From NCBI GenBank assembly GCA_965112735.1, contig OZ218954.1, forward strand, positions 3,286,001-3,350,000: a stretch of DNA of 64,000 nucleotides, in the 5' to 3' direction. A program made the position numbers and the translations under genes. Shown here piece after piece: positions 23,370 to 34,541 of the stretch (position 1 is the first letter of the stretch; each line of letters begins with the position of its first letter). The notes under the pieces are model-generated. The model saw only the letters and a program-made list of their open reading frames with translations. It made no database searches and was not told the DNA's origin. This DNA is from Phaeosaccion multiseriatum (taxonomy: Eukaryota; Ochrophyta, other classes).

Positions 23370-25992
23370 CTGCGAGTGGAGATGCTCTATCTCCGACAAG
23401 AAGTCCGCGTTCCTTGCCTCGGCCTTGCTCGCTCTATCTCGCGTCTCGACTGTCTCAAGGACTGCCCGCCGTGCCTTCTCCCTGTGACCCTCCAACTCTT
23501 CTCGCACTTGCTGTAGAGCGTTCTCGGTACGTTCCTGCTGGGCCGTTAGGTGCTCCACACGAGTCGCCATTTGTAGAGAGTCCTCGGAGAGACTCTCCCA
23601 CGCCTCGCGGAGCTGCCGGGTCTCTTCCTTGGCCGCGTGTATGGCAGCCTATGGTGGTATGATAGTATGATATGGTCGGAATTCAATACTATGGGTCAGG
23701 ATCGGATGTGGACACACACGTACACACACATGTACACACGCACGCAGACACAAATACACACGCACCTCGCTCGTCATGAGGAGCTCCTCCCTGTGGAGCT
23801 TGGCCTGTCCTGACACCAAGTCACGGAGCCTCTTCTCGTTGGCCAGCGACTCCTCGGCCTCACCCACCTTGCCGCTCAGTCGGGCCCTCTCCGCCTTGCC
23901 CTGTATCACTAACTGCTCCATCTGTTGCCGCTGCCTGCTCTCACTCTCCCCACGCTCCATTTGAAGGGCTTGCTGTAGCGACTCCTCGTAGTCGCCCCGC
24001 AGCTGAATCACCAAGTGCTGCGTCTGTTGCCGCAGATCCTCCATCTCCATGCCCTTGGTCTCGAGCTGTATCATCAACTGCTGCGCTCTGCCCTCCTCCT
24101 CCTCCTCCTCCTCCTCCTCCTCCTCCCCCTCCTCCTCCTCCTCCTCCTCCTCCTCCTCCTCCTCCTCCTCCTCCTCCTCCTCCTCCTTCTCCTCCTTCTC
24201 CTCTTCAGCCCTCCCCCCCTCTCGCTCCCCCTCGAAGCATCTCGCCCCCCCCCCTCCATATCGCGATACCATCACGAAATGCTGCAGTTTCGATTCTTGC
24301 TCCCTCACCACACCCCGCAAATGAACAAGTTCCCGCCTCATTTCGTCCGCCTCCTGAGCTGCCTGCCCCTGTTCGCGCCCGAGGGAAGAAGTCGAGAAGG
24401 TCGATATAGCAGATATTGACCCGATTTCCGCCGCCGCCGCTGCCGCAAGACTTTCACCTTTCGAAGTCGTTGCCATTCTCGCTGAGTGCAGCTCTGCTTT
24501 CACTCTATCCAGCTCCTCCACGGCTGCGGCAAGTCTAGATTCAAGCTGCTGCTGCTGGTGCTCCACCACCACCACTGTCGAGGAGGAGGAGGGGGAGGAG
24601 GAGGAGGAGGAGGAGGAGGAGGAGGAGGAGGAGGAGGAGGAGGACGCAGACGAGCGCCTTGGTGACCAAGGTGATGTGGCGAAAGGAGAGATGGCAGTGG
24701 ATGGTGCAGAGGCTGAGGTGGAAGCAAGTAGGCGCTCCTTCTCTTCAGAGGCTGGCGGCGCCACGCGGTCCTGTGCATATGCAATGCTGCTGCAGCTGCT
24801 GCTGCTACTCGGAGCGTTGTCCTGTCACCAGCAGTGGGAAGCAGGGGAGGGAAGGGAGCGGAGTTCCAGTTCAGTTGAGGTAAGCCGGGAAAGAGAGAGC
24901 GTCTGATAAGATAGCGTCACCTCACTCACTGACCTGGACCGACGGCGGAAAGGGAATCTCCAGGATGTGCGCCACAACCCTCTTGACGGCTTGTGTGCTT
25001 CTCTCCTCGCTTCTGCTGCTGCCCATATGACTTCTGCTCCTGCCGCCCAGAAGACCAGTGCTGCTGCTGCTGGAAGCAGGGTCGAGGTGGTGATATCGAC
25101 ATTCTGCTCCTCCTCCTCCTCCTCCTCCTCCTCCTACATCGCTACTACCAGCGCTACCCCGTGGGAAAGACTCGGACTCAGTAGTGGTAGTGGCCACTAC
25201 AGCCGTTGGTGATACAGGAGCAGCAGCGGCGGCAGAGGTGCATGCAAGCTGCTGCAGGTGGCCGAGGTAACGCTGCACGGAGCTGACCCTCGCGTGTTTG
25301 CCCGCAAGCTCTCGCTCGGCCTCCCTCACCTCTTGAAAATAGACGAAAGCGATGAGCTCATCCACCAGCCATGCCACTCGAGCCCGAGCCCCTTTGCGAC
25401 CTCCTAACCTCGACGACCAGCATCCTGGATACTCTCTAGACAGATCATTGGCTGCCATCCAGCGGTCGCTTGGAAGAGGTGGAAGAGGTCTGCCAGGGTA
25501 CGAAGGGCACCGCATTTGGCAGCTGCTGCTGCTTCCAGTGCAGCTCCTCCTCCTTCTCCTATCCACTCGTCTCCCAACTGACTCACTGAACTCCTCGTGC
25601 TTCTGCTGCGGCCATGAGCGTTGTTTTTTTGCGTCGCAGCTGCCTCCTGCTGATACTACTCGCATTTGCGCTCCTCGCGATGCCTCGGCTCCCTCTCCCT
25701 CTCCTTCTTCCCTCATTGCCCCAAGTCTCTCCCGCAGAGCTTCCACGAGAGCATCTGACGAGACCCCAAGATGGAGAAGAGCATCTTTAAGATGGGGAGA
25801 ATGGTCATGCCCCAGCACGCCCCTCCCAACGCCCTCTCCATCCTCTACACGCCTCTCCGATTCCGATTGCACCTCCAAGATATGGCGGAAGGTCAGGATG
25901 AGCTTTTGCAGCACGTGCACCAGAACTTCTTCCTCCCATGGCCTCTGCGCTTCTGGTGGCTCTTCGGCGATAGCAGACACCTGACTCAACAT
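21803..25992 (-). CDS. Long coiled-coil protein
   Basis: Six exons on the minus strand (25992-24934, 24770-23766, 23648-23368, 23076-22479, 22156-21927, 21896-21803) agree in phase and give 1088 residues. The first about 350 residues contain helical segments (EEEVLVHVLQKLILTFRHILE, VAWLVDELIAFVYFQEV) that I cannot place in a family. From about residue 420 on, most of the protein is a coiled coil with long heptad-like stretches (ERARLSGKVGEAEESLANEK, LEKERDERRLEREKARGEM). It is interrupted by poly-Ser and poly-Glu runs encoded by (TCC)n. Three copies of the dispersed motif are read as QLVIQ, HLVIQ and QLMIQ inside the coil, and one as PVSPTA. A structural or cytoskeletal role is likely but unproven. 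It shares a 209-bp gap with the divergent MATCAP-like gene. Confidence 0.75.
23100..23367. repeat. GGA-rich tract and (CA)n inside one intron
   Basis: Intron between exons 3 and 4 of the minus-strand coiled-coil gene. On the gene's strand the donor runs into (GT)n (23326-23367) and the interior is CCTCC-rich (23105-23260). Near the acceptor are two copies of the CCATC-ACTGCCATC motif (23093-23118). Confidence 0.9.
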
Positions 25993-26201
25993 CGGAGCTG
26001 TTGCTCTCTTGTCTCTCTCTCGGTATCAAGTGAAATACGTTTCCTATACGTTTATTGACTTAATCAGCGTTTCGAAAATGTTGATTCCCCAACCGCACCA
26101 GAAGGCGGCATGATAGTGCTGTAGCCATCGCATACCATATCATCGCCGCAACAGCAGTGGTTAATACTTCTGAGATGATGGGGAGCGCGTGAGGGCTCTT
26201 C
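25993..26201. promoter_or_regulatory. Shared promoter gap, coiled-coil gene / MATCAP-like gene
   Basis: Only 209 bp separate two divergent start codons (25992 on minus, 26202 on plus), so both promoters must overlap here. No TATA box or repeat stands out. Confidence 0.5.
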
Positions 26202-27497
26202 ATGAAGCTTAAGGCAGGCATGGTCGGGGTCGTGCGCCGCTCTCACAGCTTGGGTGTCACCGAGACTGAAGGTGGCATCAGCCGCAGCAGCAGTATTGTT
26301 CAAGGCGGAAAGAGACGAGCGAGGACACCACAGGTTCTCGCCAGGGATGGTCCCGGTCCTTCGCAGGAGGTCTGGAAGAGTCTCAGTCCGAAGCAAGCGC
26401 GGCCAACAAGCCGGAGCAGCGCTGGTGGACCCGACTCTGCCTCCGGCTCCTCGCCGCTACCAGTTGCTGCCGACAACAGCAACAGAAGCACCAGGGGTGG
26501 CAGTGTAAAGCCTTCAGCGCCTTCGTCAGCAGCTTTAGTAGATGACTCTGCAGAGAAGGAGACAGAGAAGGGAAGCGAGAAAGGTGTGAAGCGGGGCATA
26601 GTTCGGAGGCGGAAGATTGAGCCCCTGGATGCGCGCAAGCAGCTTGATGCCTTCCTCCTTGACCCAGGCGGCAAAGCTCCACGATTCACCTTCAAAGCTT
26701 CAGAAGAGACTGCTCGCAGAACACTACAGCGCCCCCTGCACAGGTGAGTTAGTCCATGCAAGGCATCTCTCTGCCTCTATGCCTCTCTAGTCAGTGCAAG
26801 GCCTCTCTCTGCCTCTCTGCAGTCAGTGCAAGGCTCCTCTCTGCCTCTCTGCTTCTCTACCTCTCTTTCTGCCTCTCATCTCCCCCTCCCATACCTTCGA
26901 TTCTAACATAAATTCGGTACAATATCCATGCCTTTTATGGTTGTCTCCTTCCTTCCCTCCCTCCCGTAACAAAACAGAGTGCGTGACGAGTTGCTGGCAG
27001 TCGCGGAGTCTATTCTAGATGGAGTGTTGCAAGAGTTCGGCACCGCAGAGAGTTACCTTGACAGCTGCAGGGGACAGCCCATCAGTCGGGAGAGGACTCT
27101 TGAGTTTCTAGAGGAGTACATGGAGCTTCATAAGGTGCGTGTAATCATGACTTGCCTTGTACGAGCAGGCAGGAGGAGTAGAGGAGTAGTGGAATGGGCA
27201 CGTCTGCCCCCCCCCCCCCCCCCCCCTCCCTGCCTCCTCATCCCCCTCTCTCCTCTCCCTCTGACGGACACACCCAACACCAGGTACCACGGGCCAAGCT
27301 CAGCGTGCGCATCGCCTCTGGAATGACCACGGGGGGCCGATTGCAGGAATATGGGTCCAAGACCGAACCCGACAAGCGTAGCATCCGGCTTTGGATCAAT
27401 GAGGACTACCATGGCGTCCAGTTCGACTCCAGTATTGTCGCCTTTTGCAATCACGAGATTTGCACACACGCCCTCCGAGCGCTCAACGATCAGCAGC

Positions 27498-27566
<69 letters not shown>

Positions 27567-29169
27567 ATTGTGTGTGTGTGTACATTGTGTGTCTGTGTGT
27601 GTACATTGTGTGTGTGTGTACTGTGTACATTGTGTGTCTGTGTGTGTGTGTACATTGTGTGTGTGTGTGTGTACTGTGTACATTGTGTGTGTGTGTACTG
27701 TGTACATTGTGTGTCTGTGTGTGTACATTGTGTGTGTGTGTGTACATTGTGTGTCTGTGTGTGTGTACATTGTGTGTCTGTGTGCGCACGTGTGTGTATG
27801 TGAGTGTGTGTACGTGCACTGACTAATACTCAAAACAAACACACACCGAAACTGAACTTACTCAGGTGTGGGGCACGGACCGGAAGCGCTTTGGCGTCAA
27901 CGTGCTCAGCTCGAGAGAGTCCGCGTGCACAGAAGAGGGGCTGGCGGTGCTCAACGGACTGCTCGCCGGTAAGGGGTATAGAATGTAGGGTAAGGGTTAC
28001 GGGGTATACGGTATGGAGTATGGGGTGTAGCATAGGACCTAACCCTCCTTCTCCCTTCCTTCCTCCCCGCTCAATCCCTCACTCCCTCACTGGCCCGCCC
28101 CCCCCCCCATCCCTCACCCCCACCCCAGTCAAGGAAGAGAAATCCCGCTTTCTGTGGACCCCCGCCCTCCTCTACTACTGTGCCGTCAAGGGGGCCTCCA
28201 TGAACTTCAGCGAGCTTTGGCACCACCTGTACAAGTACGCTTGTAGTTCTTTGGGTTTCAGTTTTTCGATAGTTCCAGTTCTAGTCCAGTTCCAGTTGTA
28301 AACAATCATCGATCCGAATGTTAACCCGCCCCCCTCCCTCCCTCCCTCCCTCCCTCCCTCCCTCCCTCCCTCCCTCCCTCCCTCCCTCCCCTCGCCCCAC
28401 CCCCCTTTCCAGATACGTAGCTGACCCGATCGCTCGCTACTGGCACTGCGTCCGTTGCAAGAGAGGAATGTACGACAACAGCCTACCGGGGGCCTCAGGA
28501 GCCGCTCAAATCTACCTCGAGGGTGCCGTGGACATACTCCGAAACCTCAAGGCCATCGACTTCAAACTCTTATACAGCGGCAAAGTCGCCCTCTCCAGAC
28601 TTCATCGTGTCAAGAAGCTGGCCCGTATGACTGCGTTGTACATACCCAAGTTCATCTTGGACGACGAAGCGCTCTATCGTCGTCGCTTGAGGAGGATTGG
28701 CTTCTTGAACGGCATTCTCGACCCCCCTCCTTCGTCTTGCTTCTTCTCCCCCTCCCCCTCCCCAACATTATCGTGCCCTTCTCCCGCGCCTTTGTGCCGC
28801 TCCCCGGCTCCTTGCTCTTCCCCTTTGCGCTCGGCTTCCTGCTCAACAACCACAACAGTGGCGGACTCTTCGGAGTCCCTGTCGCCCTGCATGTCCAGAG
28901 GTGGGGGAGGAAGGGGTGGGGAGGAGAGGGAGAGGGGGAGGGAGAGGGAGAGGGAGACGGAGAGGCCGAGTTCGAGTCCGAGTGAGAACAGATCATCCAC
29001 GCTGATTCCGACGATGAGAGAGCGTTTGGCCGCCGCAGCAACAGCAGTTGGTGATAGACCAGGAACGTCGTATGGGCTGCCATCTGGGAATGTGGGTGTG
29101 GTCCCAGCAGCCGTGGAGGCGGAGGCGGATAGTAGGGCAGGGGCTTCTTCTGTTTCTTCAGACCCTCTG

Positions 29170-29200
<31 letters not shown>

Positions 29201-31647
29201 CAGCAGCAGTTGGTGATACAGCGGCACCAGGAGTAGGAGGAGATGGTGCCGTAGGAGAGCAGAGCCGGCCTCCCTCGGCGGCAGCAGCAATGACATTGTC
29301 TGGGTCAAGAGCGGGCGGTAGGGGCGCGCCTCCTCGGGCTCCGCGGAGCCCGTTGGTGATGCGTGCCCCCAAATCAGGGGCTGAGGAGTCGTCGCCATCT
29401 GTGGAAGAAGCAGAAGCGAGAAGAGACGATAGCATCTTCGGTGCTGGCGGCAGCATGAAAAGCAAATCGACGAAAAAGGTGGGGAAGAAGAGAAAGAAGC
29501 GAAAGAGCCAACACCATCATCATCACCATCACAGCCACGAGTCACAGCCGCACGAGCCACGGCGGCGGCAGCGGCAGCGGCAGCAGTCGGAGAGCGTTGT
29601 CGATCGGGCGAAGGTCACAGTTGACAGCAGCGGTGGTGGTAACACTAGCTCGAGCGGAGGAGGAGAGCGAAGGTCTTCATCGGCGGATCGAAGGACGGGG
29701 GTGGTGTCTTCAGGCTATGGCTACATGGGCTCCCCCCTCTCGCGTTTGGGGTCCCCCACTAAGATGGTGCTTGTGGTCGGGGAGGAGGAGGGGGAGGAGG
29801 ACGACGACTTTTTCTTCGAGGAGGATGACGATGATAATGAGGAGGAGGAAGAGGAGGAGGAGGAGGAGGAGGAGGAGGAGGAGGAGGGGGGGGGGGAGGA
29901 GGGGGAGGACGAGGACGGAAAGCAAGAAGGAGGTGGAGGTGGAGGTGGAGGAGTACAGCGAGAGAAGGAGAAGAACAAGGAGGAGGAGGAGGGGGAGGTG
30001 GAGGCTAGAAAGGAGAAGGGGAGAGAAAGGGAGAGGGAGACGCAGAGGCGGGGGGAGAAGGCGAAGACAAAGGACGCGAAGCTCAAGGAGAACGAGGAAG
30101 TAGACAGTACTAAGCCGGCGACAGGGAAGAACGCACCGGGTACAAGTACTACCACAACCACCACTACTACTCCGGCAAGAACGAGAACGCCGACTGCGGC
30201 GGGGACGAGGGGGCCGACTCGCAATGCGACGAGAAGGAAGCAAGCCTTCGAACCGAAGCCCGATCTTGAGTCCAACAAGATCCAGCCGAAGAGCAACAAG
30301 GTCAAGCCGAAGATGGGTTCTGGGCCGAGTCCAGAAACTGCTGGGCCGAGACCAGAAACTGCTGAGAGGCCCATGACAGTGGCCACGACTGTGGCGGAGC
30401 GGATGGAGGGGCGAACGTTGGCGGACTTCGTCAACATGGTCCGACGGGGTGGCGCTCCTGCTGCTCCTGTATCACCAACTCCTGCTGCTACTCCTGCTCT
30501 TGGTGGTAGTGGTGGCAAGAGTGTCACCTCGAGTGCCACCCTCGCCCCTTCTTCTCTGACCACCACGCGTAGCCCTCTCGAAGGCCAAGCTGCCGTCACA
30601 ATTGGCAAGGAAATAAGTGGCATCGTATCAACTGCGATATATGTAGTCCCATGTGGACTCGGAGACCCTCCTCAGGGGGAGGAAGAAGAAGAAGAAGAAG
30701 AAGAAGAAGAAGAAGAAGAAGAAGAAGAAGAAGAAGAAGAAGAAGAAGAAGGAGGAGGAGGAGGAAGCGTGACTCCTCTTCCCTGCATACTTACCCCCAG
30801 CAGCAGTAGTAGCAGCAGTATCTGTAGTAGTAGCAGGGGTAGTAGCAGGAGCAGCAGCGGCAGTGGCATGATCAATCGTAGTAGCGGTAGCAGCGCCAAG
30901 AACAGACCGAGAACGACCCCCCCCCCGAGCACAAGCAACGGCGGAAGCTTGAGCACCAACAGCGGTGGCGGTGGTGTCGGAGCGCGAAGCAATAGAGGAA
31001 GGAAGCATTCCTCAAGTAGCAGTAGCAGCAGCAGTAGCAGCAGCGATGGCAGCAGCGGTAGTAGCAGCAGCGGTAGTAGCAGCAGCGGTAGCAGCAATGG
31101 GAGCAGCAGCCCAGACGTAAGCAGCAGTAGCAGTAGCAGTGCCCCAGCCCAAGCGAGGACCAAACGCAGTCCAGTGCTCAGACGATGCTTCGAGCAACCG
31201 CAGTCCCCGGAGCAGGGGCAGCAGCAGCAACAGGAGTCGGTGAAGCCACAACAGTTGGTGATACAGCAGCAGCAGTTGGTGGTACAGCAGCACCAGCAGC
31301 AGCGGCAGAGAGTCTCCAACGTCTGTGGGGAGGTGACAGCTCATCAGCAGCAGCCTGCCACTGCCACCACCAATACCGCGAGTGGCATCCGAGGAAAGGG
31401 AGGGAAACAATTAAAGAGGGACTCCGAGTCGACACAACGGACGACGAGCGGAAAAGAGTCGAGGGGGGCGATGTCGAGGGCCCCGACAAGCGGGGAAAAT
31501 TCGAGGGGCCCGATATCGAGGACGTCGACGAGCGGGGCCGCCACCGCTGCCGCTACCGCTGCCGCACCCACTCCATTGCTCCCTGCGCTTCTCTCTCTGC
31601 AAGCCCCCTATTCAGGGACCTCTTCGTCGTCACTGCTTGGCGGGTAG
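26202..31647 (+). CDS. MATCAP/DUF1704-type zinc metallopeptidase with long low-complexity tail
   Basis: Six exons (26202-26743, 26978-27134, 27284-27499, 27866-27968, 28129-28234, 28413-31647) give 1452 residues. Residues about 180-450 match the DUF1704 fold, which includes animal microtubule-associated tyrosine carboxypeptidase (removes the C-terminal Tyr of alpha-tubulin). The zinc motif HEICTH is at about residues 290-295 and the third ligand in TEEGLAV near 328. Downstream come the family-like TRVR-type helices (HCVRCKRGMYDNS, AAQIYLEGAVDILRNL, LLYSGKVALSRL). The N-terminal 180 residues are Ser/Arg-rich. The remaining about 1000 residues are Ser, Gly, Gln and poly-Glu runs with several copies of the dispersed motif (AVGDTAA, PVSPTPA, QLVIQQ). 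Family assignment is strong; tubulin as substrate is inferred from relatives. Confidence 0.85.
27500..27790 (+). repeat. (GT)n with TGTACATTGTGTG units
   Basis: The intron after the HEICTH exon starts as (GT)n at the donor itself and expands into about 290 bp of GT runs broken by TACATTG at irregular spacing. Confidence 0.95.
28325..28392 (+). repeat. (CCCT)n before an acceptor
   Basis: About 65 bp of perfect CCCT/CTCC units 20 bp upstream of the acceptor of the last MATCAP-like exon. Confidence 0.95.
30677..30756 (+). repeat. (GAA)n coding repeat, poly-Glu
   Basis: About 75 bp of (GAA)n within the last exon of the MATCAP-like gene, encoding a run of about 25 Glu. A second GAG-type Glu tract is at about 29840-29890. 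Confidence 0.95.
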
Positions 31648-32742
31648 GGTGGGTGGGTTGGGCCAGTCAGATAATCGGGGGTTGAGGGAGGGAAGGTGAG
31701 AGGGGGGAGCGAGCGAGGGAGGGAGGAAGGGAGGGCGCGCATCGATAGATATGTGTCGGTTCTCGACATGTTGGTCGAGGTCAACATATTGAAACTGAAA
31801 TAGACACAATACAAAAGTGAATGAAAGAGTGCAAGAGTGGTGTATTTGAAGTCAAGGAAGCACTACTCTAAAAAAAAAAAAAGATTAGATTGCCCAGAGG
31901 GTGGGTTGGCCCCCCTTCTCCTGCCTGCCTGCCCTGCTGCTACATTGTCTTGGCTGCCTCTCTCTATCTCTCTCTCTCTCCCTCCCTCTTCGTCTCTCTC
32001 TTTCTGTCTCCGCCTGTCTGTCTGCTACCTCCTACTGCTCTTGTTCGCTGTACGCCAAGCATCATCAGTCTGTAAAGAACCCCTACCTCTCCACACCAAT
32101 CCAAAACCCGATGGCACCCGATGGAGGAGGGAGAGAAGGCTGAGTACACAAGACGGCCCCCATCTCGCTTTAAAAGACCGACCACGGCAGTAGAAGAGGC
32201 AGTAGTAGTAGTAGTAGCAGCAGCAGCAGCAGCAGTTGGTCATCCAGACTGGCACACCGCAGATCACGCGCCTCTAGCTCTCGTCCGTGGGGGGCGGCCC
32301 CCTCCAATGGCCAGCCATGAGCCTACATGCCGACCCGTCAACCTGCACCCCCCCCTCCACCTCCCACCACCGCCGCCGCCACCACCACCACCATCATCAG
32401 TCCCCCCTCCTTTCGTTCGTTGCCTCTCCCCTCGCCACGCTGCCCCGCAAAAAGACCACCGTCCAGATTTCCCTACAAAGGAAGGAAGTCTTCTACTTGA
32501 CAAACTCTTGCTTTTCATTCGTACTGAAATCCTTTCCCCCTCCACCCCCTCCTCCTCATCCTCATCATCATTATCCTCAGATCCACGCCCTCTCTCTTCC
32601 CATCACCGCTCCTCTGTAACTCTGCTGCTCCTCTGCTGTATCACCAACTGCTACTGCTGCTGCTTGTCGTGGACTCGCCGCCCTGATACCACCTCCCCCC
32701 CCCTCCATCCCTGTTCAGTAGAATGCCATATTCAGGTGGTTC
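31648..32742. other. Convergent 3' intergenic region
   Basis: Lies between the ends of the MATCAP-like (+) and ACP (-) genes. It contains an A12 run near 31870, CTCTCT tracts, a (TAG/CAG)n stretch ending in a TTGGTCATCCAG variant of the dispersed motif (32228-32243) and a good reverse copy, TGTATCACCAACTGC, at 32637-32651. Open frames here are low-complexity and I do not accept any as a gene. Confidence 0.6.
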
Positions 32743-34213
32743 TTAAGCTGCCATCGGGTGGTTGACGACGTATTCAATAATATCCTGAATACTGGCAATC
32801 TTGTCTGCCTCCTGGTCGGGAATTTCCAACACAAACTCGTCCTCCACCGCCATGACAAGCTTTGATTTGAGAGTTTCAGTTTGGGTTGCACAGGGGAGAG
32901 GAGAGGAGAGAAAAGAAGAAGATAGAAAGTTAGATACATACACTCATCATCATCGGGGAGTAGGAGGAGGGCATAATGGTAGGTAAGACCCTAAAGGAGA
33001 AGGCCTTCCGCGAACCACCACTACCACCACCACAAGGTTCTTTGAATTAGTGACTGCCCCACATTGGCTTATCCGCGTGATCACAATAGCAAGACAAAGG
33101 AACAACGACAAAGAGCCTCACCTCCACAGCGTCGAGAGAGTCCAAACCGAGGTCCTCCACAAACTTGGCATCCGGGGTAACCTTTTTAGGGTCCACCTGC
33201 GGCGACAAGGCACACAGAGAGAGGAGAGAGAGAGAGGGGGGGGGGGGAGAGGAGTCAGACTCAGATATAGAGAGAGAGGATGTTATGACTCCGGGGAAAG
33301 GAAAGAAAATCACGGAGGCATGAACAACAACAAAAACGATGCCAACAAATACACAACTTTCGAAGACACACATCACATGCACGCGCGCACACACACGGAG
33401 AGAGAAGCATTCCTCCTATGCGTACCTTCTCGAAGTTCGTCACCACATGCAAGACACGTTCGGTCACTTGCTTGCGGTCCAAAAAGGTCTGTCATCCGTC
33501 CGTAAAGAGAGAAAGGGGAGGAGCATAAACATTGAGGAGAGAAAGGGCGGAGCGGGGGAGGGGGGTGGAGAGGGATGAGTACAGTCTTCAGTCAGAGAGG
33601 CTTTGCCGTAATTGAACGACGCAGACAGAGATACAACCCGGGTAAGGAGTGGGGCGGCATCATTATCGCTACGAGCCACCTTTCCAACCAAGGCCTGCGG
33701 CTCGCACCCACACCATCACTAGCATGGTGAGCGTGCGCTCTTCGAAAGGGATTTCAAGCATATGTACCACAGTTCCTCCCCTTCCCATGTGCAGACTCTT
33801 AAATCGCCCGCTCCACTTGCGGGGGCCACATTTTGGTGCGAACATACACGCTACCAAACTCCGGCACACCCCTCCTCCTTACAACGTTCCTTTCCTCTCC
33901 CCCACACCCTCCTTCCCATAACAACGCCGTTGCTGCTGCTGCTGCTGCTGCACTGTTATTGCTGCCTCTCTCCCCCTCACCCCCTTACCTCGTTATCATC
34001 GGCCGCACGGGACACACTCGAAGAGTGGAACTGCCGTGAGCTCCAAACCTTCAGCTGCTGCTGCTGCTGGAGCCATGCGCTCATGAGCCCTGCTTGGATA
34101 CATGTCCTCTGGTCGACGGCCGTGGTGGCGAGCGCCTGGGGGGCAACTCGTCCCACCCTGGCGATACTACGCCTCAAACCGAGTGAGCTTGCTCGTGCCG
34201 CTTGTCTGAACAT
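32743..34213 (-). CDS. NDUFAB1: Mitochondrial acyl carrier protein
   Basis: Carries acyl intermediates of mitochondrial type II fatty-acid (lipoate) synthesis and is usually also a subunit of respiratory complex I. Four exons (34213-33989, 33488-33426, 33196-33122, 32859-32743) give 159 residues. The first about 70 residues are an Arg/Ser/Ala-rich mitochondrial targeting sequence ([20 protein letters not shown] ... [17 protein letters not shown]). The mature domain follows the family closely: [30 protein letters not shown], then [21 protein letters not shown] with the Ser that accepts phosphopantetheine, and [19 protein letters not shown]. The length and transit peptide favour the mitochondrial form over a plastid one. 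It shares a 328-bp promoter gap with the divergent EEP-fold gene. Confidence 0.95.
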
Positions 34214-34541
34214 CCTTCCTGTTGAGGCTCCTCCTTTACTCCCGCTGTTGCTGCTTCTTCCTCTCCCCTACCTTTAGCTACTTATGCCTCCTCCTCTGTT
34301 GTGTTCCTTGCTTGCTCTTCGTGATGCTCAGTCTGGTCCAGCTCCATCGCAAGCGTATGGGCCAGCCCCCCTTGGGGATCGGGTGCCATCTTTTCTCAAC
34401 TGTCCTGATCGTCCTGTCGAGCAAGGCAAGGACGGGCTGAGAATGGGAAAGGGGGAGGATAGAAAAGAGGGAAAGAGGAGAAGGATGAAGGATGGAGTGA
34501 GTAGGCGCGGTCGGAGGACAGGTCCAGGCGTCTAGAGCGAC
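34214..34541. promoter_or_regulatory. Shared promoter gap, ACP / EEP-fold gene
   Basis: 328 bp between divergent start codons. Moderately GC-rich, with a short GA-rich stretch (34440-34500). No obvious core element. Confidence 0.5.

Noticed and set aside
32121-32765. 214-codon plus-strand frame between the MATCAP-like and ACP genes
   Set aside because: Low-complexity Pro/Ala/Val composition, no splice logic, overlaps the last ACP exon on the other strand.
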